DNA of 64,000 nucleotides from Pseudodonghicola flavimaris (GTDB lineage Bacteria; Pseudomonadota; Alphaproteobacteria; Rhodobacterales; Rhodobacteraceae). The stretch spans positions 1-64,000 of the forward strand of contig NZ_JASNJD010000024.1 in the NCBI RefSeq assembly GCF_030164425.1, read 5' to 3'. The notes beneath the pieces are model-generated. The model did no database searches. It saw only the letters and a list, made by a program, of their open reading frames with translations, and was not told where the DNA came from. A program made the position numbers and the translations under genes. Below, piece by piece: positions 1 to 8,531 of the stretch; position 1 is the first letter of the stretch, and every line of letters starts with the position of its first letter.

Positions 1-121
1 CCCAGCGATCTGAGAAACGCAGTCTGAGCATCCATTGCGAAACGCACTCCCATCTTGAGATGGGTATCACCTCGCAGTCCGCGCCGGCGCAGACAACGTG
101 CCGCTCAGACACCGCTTACAG

Positions 122-589
122 ATGAATAAATTCGCTCCAGAAGGCTCGCGGGGTTCGGCTGAATTTCGCGCGGATCTAGCTGGAATGCTTGTTGTCACCA
201 TAGCTGCAATGTATGAAACTTGCGTCAAGGTAACTATGGTTTCATATGCTTCTAGGTATGGGCGAGAATTTGAAGGCTTCACTGATCGAAACTTCAGCAA
301 GTTGAGCAGCAAAATATCTCATCAAGATTTGCGCAGATATGCTGCCACCTTTGACGGAAGGGTTCGTGACAAGTTTGATGAGATACTGGATAGGCGTCGC
401 AAAGTGACTGTTAGATTATCTGGTCGCAACCCAATTAAGCAACTGGATCAGATCTTAAATTGGAGGCATGACTTTGCACACGCCGGGTTGCGACAAACTA
501 CGATCGGCGAGGCTATCGCAACACACCGCTTGGCAAGTGTCGTTATTTTATCATTTTACAATGCTTTCGAGGGCGAGATGGGGGCTTGA
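122..589 (+). CDS. HEPN-type putative RNase/toxin-like protein
   Basis: A 155-aa protein (163 aa if the in-frame GTG at 98 is used; neither start has a good Shine-Dalgarno, so I prefer the ATG). It is all-helical in appearance. Near the C-terminus it carries NWRHDFAHAG, in which R115 and H120 form the R-x4-H motif that defines HEPN-superfamily ribonucleases and antitoxin partners. Earlier helices (IAAMYETCVKVTMVSYA, then a Gly/Phe-rich turn) resemble the RiboL-PSP and MAE_28990-like HEPN groups. Codons are AT-rich (aaa, tat, att), unlike every other gene in the window, which suggests horizontal acquisition. No nucleotidyltransferase or other partner follows it. A partner could lie left of position 1. 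The HEPN call rests on the motif and fold impression; the biological role is unknown. Confidence 0.6.
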   Translation: MNKFAPEGSRGSAEFRADLAGMLVVTIAAMYETCVKVTMVSYASRYGREFEGFTDRNFSKLSSKISHQDLRRYAATFDGRVRDKFDEILDRRRKVTVRLSGRNPIKQLDQILNWRHDFAHAGLRQTTIGEAIATHRLASVVILSFYNAFEGEMGA

Positions 590-1041
590 TTTGGCGCGTC
601 ACTCATCAATCTGCTGCTGACCATCCATCGGATAGGAGAATAGAATCTATTATGGAACACTGCTCGCTCCAGTCTAGTGCTCGTCTAATCTTCTAGTGAC
701 ACATCAATCAGAGAACTTCCGTGTGCCGATGGCTCTACTCCCCAGATAGGCCCCTTCTTCATGCTCAAATTCTATATCGCTTGCTGTGCCTTTCGATAGC
801 GGCCGTTTCGGCGTCTCCCTTGCACGTCAAGCGCACCATGAGGTGAGGCAGCTTTGGGCCTGGCACCGGTCATTCTTTGCTCTCGGCACGAAGATCGGCT
901 CTGGGCCGGGCACGGCAGTGCCCGGCCCAGGACGCGAACGACCGCAGTGGGCCGGACGTGCCCAGTGGCTGAGAACTGCGCTGCTCCGACAGCGGGTCTG
1001 CCCCAGCCAGACAGGCCCAAGCCGACCACTCCCTTCCCGAC
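590..1041. other. Gene-free stretch between HEPN gene and RHH-like gene
   Basis: No supported coding sequence. The left part (to about 780) is AT-rich like the HEPN gene and the right part returns to the high-GC background, so a boundary of foreign DNA probably lies near 750-800. Open frames here are Arg/Pro/Gly-rich and overlap each other on both strands, with no recognisable domain. The stretch contains the strong hairpin at 901-930. Confidence 0.5.
901..930. repeat. Perfect 13-bp inverted repeat (hairpin)
   Basis: CTGGGCCGGGCAC and its exact reverse complement are separated by 4 nt (ggca). There is no adjacent T-run on either strand, so it is not a standard intrinsic terminator. It lies in a gene-free stretch about 180 nt beyond the end of the leftward gene at 1111-1767. 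Confidence 0.7.
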
Positions 1042-1072
1042 AAAAAAAATCGCGCCGGGTTCCCGGCGCGAT
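1042..1072 (-). terminator. Rho-independent terminator of the RHH-like gene
   Basis: Read leftwards, an 11-bp stem (ATCGCGCCGGG / CCCGGCGCGAT, 2-nt loop) is followed by a run of Ts (A-run 1042-1049 on the plus strand). It lies 38 nt past the stop codon at 1111. Confidence 0.9.
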
Positions 1073-1110
1073 CGGTTTGTAGGTCTTGGGGCGGGGCGAT
1101 ACCCCTCCAC

Positions 1111-1767
1111 TCAGGCGGCGGGTTTTTCCAGCAGGGTGTAGGAGGTGATGACCTCGTCCTTCACCTGTGCGCGCTGGATCTTGCCGGCGTCGTCGCGTTT
1201 GCTGCGGGCGTGGACCGCGCGTTTGATCAGCCGGCCCAGTTGCTGGTTCAGCGCCACGGCGGCGCGGCCGGCGGTTTTCGGCTTCTCCGGATCGGCCACG
1301 GCACTGGCGTAGAGCGCGGCGAATGCCGCATCCGCATGCGCCCGTTTCAGCACGTTGAGGATGAAGTGTTCGTCAAAGCCGCCCTCGGCCTCCATCGACT
1401 GCGCCAGTTTGACGACATGGTCGATCACGCTGCGGCGGGCGCCGATCCGGGTGGCCAGCGCATCGCCCTCCGGCGCGCTGGCCAGGATGTGGGTCTCCAC
1501 CAGCTTCTGCAGGAAATGGCCCATGTCCATGCCTTCGGCCTTGGCCTGACCGGCGAGGAAGCGGCGCACATCGGTCTGCAGGGTGACGGTGATCTTGTTC
1601 GCCGCGTCGATGCGGTCCAGCCGCTCCTTGCGGCGGCCGGCTTTCTCTGCCGCAGCCTCGGGGGTCGGCCGGGCGGTCTTGCCGGATTTCTTCGCGCCGG
1701 TCTTGCCCGCGCCCGGCTTCTTCATCCGTTTGGGGCTGTCGGAAACGATTTCGAGTTTGGTGGCCAT
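1111..1767 (-). CDS. Ribbon-helix-helix-like putative regulator
   Basis: A 218-aa protein of no family I can name. Residues 1-50 form a Lys/Ala-rich basic tail. Residues ~58-95 (NKITVTLQTDVRRFLAGQAK, then MGHFLQKLVETHIL) match the strand-helix-helix pattern of ribbon-helix-helix (CopG/Arc-type) DNA-binding proteins. The remaining ~120 residues are helical and could be an oligomerisation domain. Just upstream of its start are two 19-bp palindromes (1785-1803, 1823-1841), placed as for an autoregulated dimeric repressor. It is divergent from metY, with 177 bp between the start codons, so it could also control metY. DNA binding and target are inferences. Confidence 0.55.
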   Translation of the reverse strand: MATKLEIVSDSPKRMKKPGAGKTGAKKSGKTARPTPEAAAEKAGRRKERLDRIDAANKITVTLQTDVRRFLAGQAKAEGMDMGHFLQKLVETHILASAPEGDALATRIGARRSVIDHVVKLAQSMEAEGGFDEHFILNVLKRAHADAAFAALYASAVADPEKPKTAGRAAVALNQQLGRLIKRAVHARSKRDDAGKIQRAQVKDEVITSYTLLEKPAA

Positions 1768-1784
1768 GCTGCACCTCAGTTAAA

Positions 1785-1803
1785 ACATACTTCGGAAGTA
1801 TGT
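1785..1803. promoter_or_regulatory. Palindromic operator copy 1
   Basis: ACATACTTC-G-GAAGTATGT is a perfect 19-bp palindrome 18 nt upstream of the leftward RHH-like gene. Its size and symmetry fit a dimeric repressor site overlapping that gene's promoter. Confidence 0.65.
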
Positions 1804-1822
1804 GATAGCCGCGCCAAAGTCA

Positions 1823-1841
1823 ACATATTTCCGAAGTATGT
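1823..1841. promoter_or_regulatory. Palindromic operator copy 2
   Basis: ACATATTTC-C-GAAGTATGT is the same palindrome as 1785-1803 with one changed half-site base, centred 38 bp away on the metY side of the divergent intergenic region. Confidence 0.65.
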
Positions 1842-1944
1842 GCAGAGGGCCACGATCCCCCTGCCCGCGCAGCGCTGTTGTCAGCTCCGATGCGATGGCT
1901 TACGCCTGTTGCACCCGCCAACATCCAAGAGGAGGCATACCAAG

Positions 1945-3237
1945 ATGGCCGACACTCCCACCTATGGCTTCGACACGTTGCAGATCCACGCCGGGGCCCA
2001 GCCCGATCCGGCGACCGGCGCGCGACAGACGCCGATCTACCAGACCACGGCCTATGTCTTCCGCGATGCAGAACATGCCGCCGCGCTCTTCAACCTGCAG
2101 GAAGTGGGGTATATCTATTCGCGCCTGACCAACCCGACGGTGGCGGTTCTGCAGGAGCGCATGGCCGCGCTCGAAGGCGGCGCCGGCGCGGTCTGCTGCT
2201 CCTCCGGCCATGCGGCGCAACTGATGGCTTTGTTCCCGCTGATGAGCCCGGGGAAGAACGTTGTCGCGTCGACCCGCCTCTATGGCGGAACAATGACCCA
2301 GTTCAGCCAGACCATCAAACGTTTCGGCTGGTCGGCGAAATTCGTCGATTTCGAGGATCTCGACGCGGTGAAGGCCGCCATCGACGATGACACCCGCGCG
2401 GTTTTCGGCGAGTCCATCGCCAACCCCGGCGGCTATGTCACCGATATCCCGGCGCTGGCCGGGATCGCCGACGCCGCCGGCATTCCGCTGATCATCGACA
2501 ACACCTCGGCCACCCCCTATCTCTGCCGGCCGATCGACATGGGCGCCACTCTGGTGGTGCATTCGATGACCAAATACCTCACCGGCAACGGCACGGTGAT
2601 GGGCGGCGTGGTGATTGATTCGGGCAAGTTCGACTGGTCGGCCTCCGACAAGTTCCCCTCGCTCAGCCAGCCGGAGCCGGCCTATCACGGGCTGAACTTC
2701 CACGAGACCTTCGGCGCGCTGGCCTTCACCTTCCACGGCATCGCCATCGGCCTGCGCGATCTGGGCATGACGCTGAACCCGCAGGCGGCGCATTACACCC
2801 TGATGGGGATCGAGACGCTGAGCCTGCGCATGCAGCGCCATTGCGAGAACGCCCAGAAGGTCGCCGAATGGCTGGAGGCCGATCCGCGCGTCGATTACGT
2901 GACCTATGCCGGGCTGCCGTCCTCGCCCTATCACGACCGGGCCGAGCGGCTGTTTCCAAAGGGCACCGGCGGGCTTTTCACCGTGGCGCTGAAGGGCGGC
3001 TACGACGCCTGCGTCAAATTCGTCGGCGCGCTGGATCTGTTCAGCCATGTCGCCAACCTCGGCGATACCCGCAGCCTGGTCATCCACTCGGCCTCTACCA
3101 CCCATCGTCAGCTGACCCCCGAGCAGCAGGAAGCCGCCGGGGCCAGCGCCAATGTGGTTCGGATCTCCATCGGGATCGAGGATGCGGCGGATCTGATCGC
3201 CGATCTGGATCAGGCCCTGGCCACGGCCACCGCCTGA
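1945..3237 (+). CDS. metY: O-acetylhomoserine sulfhydrylase (MetY)
   Basis: A 430-aa PLP enzyme of the Cys/Met metabolism family that makes homocysteine from O-acetylhomoserine and sulfide. The N-terminus (YGFDTLQIHAGAQPDPATGA, YQTTAYVF) is diagnostic of MetY. K210 in HSMTKYLTGNGTVMGG is the PLP-lysine, and D185 (LIIDNTSATP) contacts the pyridine nitrogen. The length is typical. The start is set by the family N-terminus and a strong GAGGAGG 9 nt upstream; the open frame runs much further upstream but over the neighbouring gene. It pairs functionally with metA at 37332 and the sulfite reductase operon at 15.5-19.5 kb. Two operator-like palindromes lie 100-160 nt upstream. Confidence 0.95.
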   Translation: MADTPTYGFDTLQIHAGAQPDPATGARQTPIYQTTAYVFRDAEHAAALFNLQEVGYIYSRLTNPTVAVLQERMAALEGGAGAVCCSSGHAAQLMALFPLMSPGKNVVASTRLYGGTMTQFSQTIKRFGWSAKFVDFEDLDAVKAAIDDDTRAVFGESIANPGGYVTDIPALAGIADAAGIPLIIDNTSATPYLCRPIDMGATLVVHSMTKYLTGNGTVMGGVVIDSGKFDWSASDKFPSLSQPEPAYHGLNFHETFGALAFTFHGIAIGLRDLGMTLNPQAAHYTLMGIETLSLRMQRHCENAQKVAEWLEADPRVDYVTYAGLPSSPYHDRAERLFPKGTGGLFTVALKGGYDACVKFVGALDLFSHVANLGDTRSLVIHSASTTHRQLTPEQQEAAGASANVVRISIGIEDAADLIADLDQALATATA

Positions 3238-3323
3238 CCCGTACCGGCCAGGTATTGGCCCGTACCGGCACATGCCCAGTATACGCCCCGGTCGCATCGA
3301 CCGGGGCGTGTTCATTGGCCGGG

Positions 3324-4016
3324 TTAGTCGCCGATGGCGAAGGTCATGGTCACGCTGGCCGAAACCTCGATCTCTCCGGCAGCGACCGGCACCGCGCTCA
3401 TCGACGCGACCCGCATCCGCATCTCGGGCTGCGGGCCGGTCCCGGCGGCGCCGTCACGGATGGTCTGCACCGGTCCCAGGGTGACCCCGGCGGCCTCGGC
3501 CAGGAGCTTCGCCCGGGCGATCCCGTCGGCCACCGCCTGGCGCCGGGCATCCTCCTCCAGCGGCGCCGGGTCCTGCAACCCGAAGCTCAGCCCGTCGAAC
3601 CGGTTGGCGCCATCCGCCACCACCGCCGCCATCACCGCGCCGAGCTGATCGAGATCGCGCACCCGCACCATTACCGTGTTGGAGGCGACGAACCCCGCGA
3701 TGTCGCGCGCCTCGCCATCGCGGGCCTCCGACCACTGCGGGGTCAGGCTGACGCCCTGGGTCTGCATGTCGCGCGCGGCGATCCCTGCCGCTTCCAACCG
3801 ATCCAGAACCGCCGCGACCCCGGTTGAGGTCGCCTCCAGCGCGGCGGCGGCCTCCCTGGCAGTCTGGGTGACGCCGAGGGTGATCACCGCCATGTCCGGC
3901 ACCGCCTCCACCTGCGCCTCACCGGTCACCACGATCTGGCGCGGCATCTCTCCTGCCCAGGCGGCGGTGCCCATCAGCCCGACCATCACGGCAGCGGCAA
4001 ACCATTTCACTCTCAC
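3324..4016 (-). CDS. SIMPL-domain periplasmic protein
   Basis: A 230-aa exported protein. The GTG start is chosen because AAAAGGAGA precedes it by 6 nt and the next residues form a clean signal peptide (VRVKWFAAAVMVGLMGTAAWA, cleavage near AWA-GE). The mature part starts IVVTGEAQVEAVPDMAVITL, the signature of SIMPL (DUF541) proteins, oligomeric envelope proteins of unclear molecular role often linked to oxidative or envelope stress. The frame is open for 41 more codons upstream, but they lack a signal peptide and are Pro/Arg-rich. Convergent with metY. Confidence 0.85.
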   Translation of the reverse strand: MRVKWFAAAVMVGLMGTAAWAGEMPRQIVVTGEAQVEAVPDMAVITLGVTQTAREAAAALEATSTGVAAVLDRLEAAGIAARDMQTQGVSLTPQWSEARDGEARDIAGFVASNTVMVRVRDLDQLGAVMAAVVADGANRFDGLSFGLQDPAPLEEDARRQAVADGIARAKLLAEAAGVTLGPVQTIRDGAAGTGPQPEMRMRVASMSAVPVAAGEIEVSASVTMTFAIGD

Positions 4017-4223
4017 GGCAATTCTCCTTTTGACACGAGGCCCCTCCCGGTCCCGGACCGGTCCTGGCACGGCGCCAAGGATGGGGCGCCACCCCGGGCT
4101 CGGCAAGATACCGCCCAGTGTTTTTCTTTTCCTCGGCAAACTCCTGCTTTAGGGTTTGTCCGGGCAGGCCGGTGCCCGTTAAGACCGGTAAGATAATTTC
4201 GGGTCGGGTCGGGCTAAGGCGCT

Positions 4224-6923
4224 ATGAAACCAAGTTTTGCGCTCTCTTTGTCGTTTGAGGGGATCAGCCTGCTGCACCGCGCCGCGGGCGGCTGGCATCT
4301 GGTCGGAGAGGTCGCGCTGGACGTGCCCGATCTGGCTGGCGCGCTCGCAGAGCTGCGCGACCGTGCGGCGCGGCTGGAGCCCAATGGGATCAGCTGCAAG
4401 CTGATCATTCCCAACGACCAGATCCGCTATATGACCATCGACACCGGTGCCGCCGAGGGCGATGCCCGCCGCGCTCGGGTACGCATCGCGCTGGACGGCG
4501 CCACCCCCTATCAGGTGGAGGATCTGGCCTTCGACATCGCCGTCGAGGGACCGCTGACCCATGTCGCGGCGGTGGCGCGGGAGACGCTAGCAGAGGCAGA
4601 GGCCTTCGCCGTAGAACATGCGTTCGATCCGGTGAGCTTCGTCGCCATTCCCGGCGATCAGCCGTTCCTGGGCGAGCCGTTCTTCGGTGCCGCCGAGCAT
4701 GCCGGCGCCCGGCAGGTGGAACCGGACGGCATCGCCGTGGTGGTGACCGGCTCAGCCTCCCTGCCCGAACCCGCTGCCGATCCGGTTCCCGCTCCCGCTC
4801 CGCGCGCGGAGGAGATCGCCGAGCAGGCGCCCGATACCCCGGCGCCGGAAACAGGATCCGGGACAACGCCGAAGACAGCGCCGACGATGGGGCCAGAAAC
4901 GGGGCCAGAAACAGAACCAGCGACCGACCTGAAGGCAGAGACAGCGCCGGAGGACGCCTCCGTCGGCTTCTCCAGCCGTCGCGGCAAGCCATCTTCGGAG
5001 ACGGACGGAACCGCCACAGCACCGACTCCCGCGCCGCCGGTGCCCACACCGACGCCGAAGCCCGTCACCGGACCTGCCCCCAGACCGCTGGCAGCCCCCC
5101 CGCGCACCGCCGCAACGGAGCCCAGGCCAGTCGCCAAACCCGTTGCTGCCCCGCCGCCCGGTGTGCCCCGCGCGCCGGCGACCGCCCCCAAGCCGCAGAC
5201 AGACCGCCCGGCCTCCGCCGCCGCAGGACTGCAGTCGGCGATCAGCGGTCTGCTGTCCCTGCGCAAACCAGCGAAACCCGCAACCGAGGCCGCGGCGAAA
5301 CCGGTTGCCGGCCCCTCCGCCGCCGGCCCGGTCAAACCGAAGGGAGAGGCCGCCCGGCAGGAGGCCGAGGCGCTGACCGTCTTCGGCGCCCGCAAGGCGC
5401 GCAGGGGAAAGGGCAAGCCGCGCTTTCTCGGCCTGATACTGACCGCCGTTCTGCTGATCTTCCTGATCGGGATCGCCGCTTGGGCGAGCCTGTTTACCGA
5501 AGGCGGTCTCACCGGCCTCTTCGGGCGCGACCGGGAGACACCCAGTCTGTCCACCGTGCCGGGCGCCGACCTTCTGCCGCCCCCCGCCTCGGCACCTGAA
5601 ATCGGCCTCGACAGCCCCGCCGGGGAAATGCCGCTCGACGGCGCGGGCGACACCGGCGCCACCCCTGGGACCGAGCCGCCGCTGACCAGCGCGCTGCCGC
5701 CCGAGGCGGGAGATACCGTCGCCGCCCTGCCCCCCGATCCGCTGGCCGACAGCGCTGCGGCAAGCGGCCCGGCGCTGACCGACACCGACAGCGCGGTGCT
5801 GGAGGCGCTGCGCCCGGAAGACGGCGCCGGCGCGACAGCCGATATGCTGGACCCCGAGCTCGCTGCGGAGCCCGATCCCGAAACCGGGACCGATCTGACC
5901 CAGGCCGACGATGAGACCTTCTATGCCGCCACCGGCATCTGGCCCACCGCCCCGCAGGAGCCGGAGACGCCGGCGCTGATCGGGCTCAGCGATCTCTATG
6001 TCGCCTCGATCGACCGCACCGACCTGTCGCAGGATGCGGTGGCGCTGCCTCCAGCCGCCGGCTTCGACAGCGATCTCAGCCCGACCGCCGTGGCACTGCC
6101 CGCCGCACCGGGCAAGAATTTCGAGCTCGACGACCGCGGGCTGGTCACCGCCACCCCCGAAGGCGCCGAAAGCCCCGAGGGCGTCGTGGTCTTCCAGGGG
6201 CCGCCGCCGGTGGTGCCGCCGGCCCTGCCCGATCGACTGCAGGCCCAGGCCGAGGCGGCGGACGAAGCCCAGGCGCTGCGCAGCCATCTGGCCGGCTTCC
6301 GGCCCCGGCCCCGGCCCACCGATCTGGTCGAACAGGCCGAACGCGCCCAACTGGGCGGCCGCAGCCGCAACGAGCTGGGCCGGCTGCGGCCCAATCTGCG
6401 GCCTGCCTCGGTCGAACGAGCGGCCACCGCCGCGGCCGAAGTCGCCAGTGCCGCCGCTGCCGCTGCCGCAGCAGCAGCCGAAGCCGCCGCCGCGGAGGCC
6501 ACCGGCGCGCTGACCGCGGAGGATCTGGAAAACGCCACCCGCCGCGCCGTTGCCACCGCGCTGGTGCCGAAGACCCGGCCCAGCAATCTCGATACCTCGC
6601 GCAGTTCCAGCCGTGCCTCGCTGGGCGTGCCGGAAGCCGGCACGACCGCACCGGCCACCGTGGCGCCGAAAATCCCCTCCTCCGCATCGGTCGCGCGTCA
6701 GGCGACGGTGAGCAATGCCATCAACCTGCGCCATATCAACCTGATCGGCATCTACGGTACCGCCGCCAACCGCCGCGCCCTGATCCGGCTGCCAAGCGGG
6801 CGCTACAAGAAGGTGAAGATCGGCGACAGCATCGACGGCGGCAAGGTGGTGGCAATCGGCGACAGCGAATTGCGCTACGTCAAGGGCGGGCGCAACGTGA
6901 CCCTGCAGATCCCCAAGGGCTGA
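4224..6923 (+). CDS. Large bitopic Pro/Ala-rich protein with PilP/GspC-like C-terminal domain
   Basis: An 899-aa single-pass membrane protein without a standard name. Residues 1-165 form a folded, PilM/GspL-like domain (MKPSFALSLSFEGISLLHRA, then CKLIIPNDQIRYMTID). Residues ~170-395 are a low-complexity Pro/Ala/Thr linker. One transmembrane helix lies at ~403-424 (LGLILTAVLLIFLIGIAAW). A second disordered, Ala-rich region follows (including an uninterrupted poly-Ala/Glu stretch near 740-760). The last ~60 residues (INLIGIYGTAANRRALIRLP, then KVKIGDSIDGGKVVAIGDSE) resemble the small beta domain of PilP/GspC-type secretion and pilus proteins. I infer an inner-membrane protein spanning cytoplasm and periplasm. 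No pilus genes lie nearby, so the partner system is unknown. Confidence 0.75.
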   Translation: MKPSFALSLSFEGISLLHRAAGGWHLVGEVALDVPDLAGALAELRDRAARLEPNGISCKLIIPNDQIRYMTIDTGAAEGDARRARVRIALDGATPYQVEDLAFDIAVEGPLTHVAAVARETLAEAEAFAVEHAFDPVSFVAIPGDQPFLGEPFFGAAEHAGARQVEPDGIAVVVTGSASLPEPAADPVPAPAPRAEEIAEQAPDTPAPETGSGTTPKTAPTMGPETGPETEPATDLKAETAPEDASVGFSSRRGKPSSETDGTATAPTPAPPVPTPTPKPVTGPAPRPLAAPPRTAATEPRPVAKPVAAPPPGVPRAPATAPKPQTDRPASAAAGLQSAISGLLSLRKPAKPATEAAAKPVAGPSAAGPVKPKGEAARQEAEALTVFGARKARRGKGKPRFLGLILTAVLLIFLIGIAAWASLFTEGGLTGLFGRDRETPSLSTVPGADLLPPPASAPEIGLDSPAGEMPLDGAGDTGATPGTEPPLTSALPPEAGDTVAALPPDPLADSAAASGPALTDTDSAVLEALRPEDGAGATADMLDPELAAEPDPETGTDLTQADDETFYAATGIWPTAPQEPETPALIGLSDLYVASIDRTDLSQDAVALPPAAGFDSDLSPTAVALPAAPGKNFELDDRGLVTATPEGAESPEGVVVFQGPPPVVPPALPDRLQAQAEAADEAQALRSHLAGFRPRPRPTDLVEQAERAQLGGRSRNELGRLRPNLRPASVERAATAAAEVASAAAAAAAAAAEAAAAEATGALTAEDLENATRRAVATALVPKTRPSNLDTSRSSSRASLGVPEAGTTAPATVAPKIPSSASVARQATVSNAINLRHINLIGIYGTAANRRALIRLPSGRYKKVKIGDSIDGGKVVAIGDSELRYVKGGRNVTLQIPKG

Positions 6924-7001
6924 TCGGCCCCCCCTCCGCGCCGGCGCGCCCTGACCGGCGCCCCGGCGCATCTGGGGGCTCTGCCCCCGGCCTGCGGCCT
7001 C

Positions 7002-7033
7002 CCCCGGGATATTTCCGCCAGATCGAAGGGGCG
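7002..7033. repeat. Dispersed 32-bp intergenic repeat, copy A
   Basis: CCCCGGGATAT-N4-GCCAGATCGAAGGGGCG. The same 32 bp occur at 54702-54733 with differences only in the central four bases. It sits between two convergent genes next to other GC-rich inverted repeats. Confidence 0.7.
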
Positions 7034-7092
7034 TGGTGGTGCCGGCACCGGCCCGGGCCGTGTGCCCGGCGCGGCTTCGCTTTGATCCCCGC

Positions 7093-7128
7093 AAAAGAAA
7101 GGCGCGCGCGGGAGGTGCCGCGCGCGCC
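7093..7128 (-). terminator. Terminator of the dctPQM operon
   Basis: On the minus strand a long stem (GGCGCGCGCGG / CCGCGCGCGCC, ~5-nt loop) is followed by TTTCTTTT. It starts 23 nt past the dctM stop. Confidence 0.85.
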
Positions 7129-7150
7129 GGTCCGCTCCGGATCGGAGGGC

Positions 7151-8527
7151 TTACTTGGTGATGATCTCCGGCCCCATGAAGGTGGTCGGCAACCAGGTCG
7201 ACAGGATCGGGATGTAGGTCACCATGATCAAGAAGACGAAGAGCACCGCGAGGAAGGGCAGCGCCGCCTTCACCACCCGCATCATCGGCATCCCTGCCAC
7301 GCCGGAGGTGACGAAAAGGTTGAGGCCGACCGGCGGGGTGATCATGCCGATTTCCATGTTGACCACCATGATGATGCCGAGGTGGATCGGGTCGATCCCC
7401 AGTTCGATGGCGATCGGGAACACCAGCGGCGCCACAATCACGATCAGCCCCGACGGTTCCATGAACTGGCCGCCGATCAGCAGGATGACGTTGACGATCA
7501 CCAGGAACATCACCGCGCCGAATCCGGCCTCGAGCATGGCGCCGGCGATCTGCTGCGGGATCTGCTCATCCGTCAGCACGTGTTTCAGGATCAGCGCGTT
7601 GGCGATGATGAACATCAGCGTGATGGTCAGTTTGCCGGCGTCGAACAGCGTGTCGCGGGTGTCGCGGTGGAAAAACGCGGTAACCAGCGCCAGCGGTTTT
7701 TCCAGCAGCGTCAGGTTGCGCTGACCCTCCGGTCGCGCCAGAGGGCCCATGTCGCGATAAACGAAGGTGGCGACCAGGAAAGCGTAGATCGCCGCCACCG
7801 CCGCGGCCTCGGTCGGCGTGAAGATACCGCCGTAGATGCCGCCGAGGATGATCACGATCAGGAACAGCCCCCAGATCGCATCATAGCCGGCCGAGAAGAC
7901 CTCGCCCCAGCCCTGCCATTCGCCTTTCGGCAGATTGCGCAGCTTGGCGATGATGTAGATCGTCAGCATCAGCATGGTGCCGGCCATCAGCCCCGGGATC
8001 ACCCCGGCGAGGAACATCCGCCCGACCGAGACATCGGTGGCAGAGGCATAGACCACCATGACGATGGAGGGCGGGATCAGGATGCCAAGCGTGCCGGCAT
8101 TGGCGATCACGCCGGCGGCGAAATCCTTGGTATAGCCGACCTGGCGCATGCCGGCGATGACGATGGAGCCGATCGCCACCACGGTCGCCGGGCTGGAGCC
8201 CGAGAGCGCGGCAAAGAGCATGCAGGCGAAGACCCCGGCAATCGCCAGACCGCCCGGGAAATGCCCGACCAGCGCGATGGAGAAGCGGATGATCCGCCGC
8301 GCCACGCCGCCGGTCGACATGAAGGAGGAGGCCAGCACGAAGAAAGGGATCGCCAGCAGCGTGTAATGACCGGCCATCGCCTGAAAGAAGCTCTGCGCGA
8401 TGGAGGCGAGCGAGGTATCGCCCAGCATCAGCAGGAAGATGATCGAGGAGAACCCGAGCGAGACGGCGATCGGCACCCCGATCAGCATCAGCCCGACGAT
8501 CATCGTGAAGAGAAGAACGACTTCCAT
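7151..8527 (-). CDS. dctM: TRAP transporter large permease DctM
   Basis: A 458-aa membrane protein with about 12-13 hydrophobic helices starting at residue 3 (VVLLFTMIVGLMLIGVPIAV). It matches the DctM family, the channel subunit of Na+-driven tripartite ATP-independent periplasmic transporters. Conserved segments include LLAIPFFVLASSFMSTGG, SGSSPATVVAIGSI and MVVNMEIGMITPPVGLNLFV. It lies 4 nt downstream of dctQ and is the last gene of dctP-dctQ-dctM. Substrate is probably a dicarboxylate or another small organic acid, but cannot be fixed from sequence. Confidence 0.95.
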   Translation of the reverse strand: MEVVLLFTMIVGLMLIGVPIAVSLGFSSIIFLLMLGDTSLASIAQSFFQAMAGHYTLLAIPFFVLASSFMSTGGVARRIIRFSIALVGHFPGGLAIAGVFACMLFAALSGSSPATVVAIGSIVIAGMRQVGYTKDFAAGVIANAGTLGILIPPSIVMVVYASATDVSVGRMFLAGVIPGLMAGTMLMLTIYIIAKLRNLPKGEWQGWGEVFSAGYDAIWGLFLIVIILGGIYGGIFTPTEAAAVAAIYAFLVATFVYRDMGPLARPEGQRNLTLLEKPLALVTAFFHRDTRDTLFDAGKLTITLMFIIANALILKHVLTDEQIPQQIAGAMLEAGFGAVMFLVIVNVILLIGGQFMEPSGLIVIVAPLVFPIAIELGIDPIHLGIIMVVNMEIGMITPPVGLNLFVTSGVAGMPMMRVVKAALPFLAVLFVFLIMVTYIPILSTWLPTTFMGPEIITK

Positions 8528-8531
8528 GGGC

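Noticed and set aside
772-1110. Overlapping Arg/Pro/Gly-rich open frames on both strands between the HEPN and RHH-like genes.
   Set aside because: They run through a hairpin and a terminator, overlap each other and show no domain or Shine-Dalgarno.
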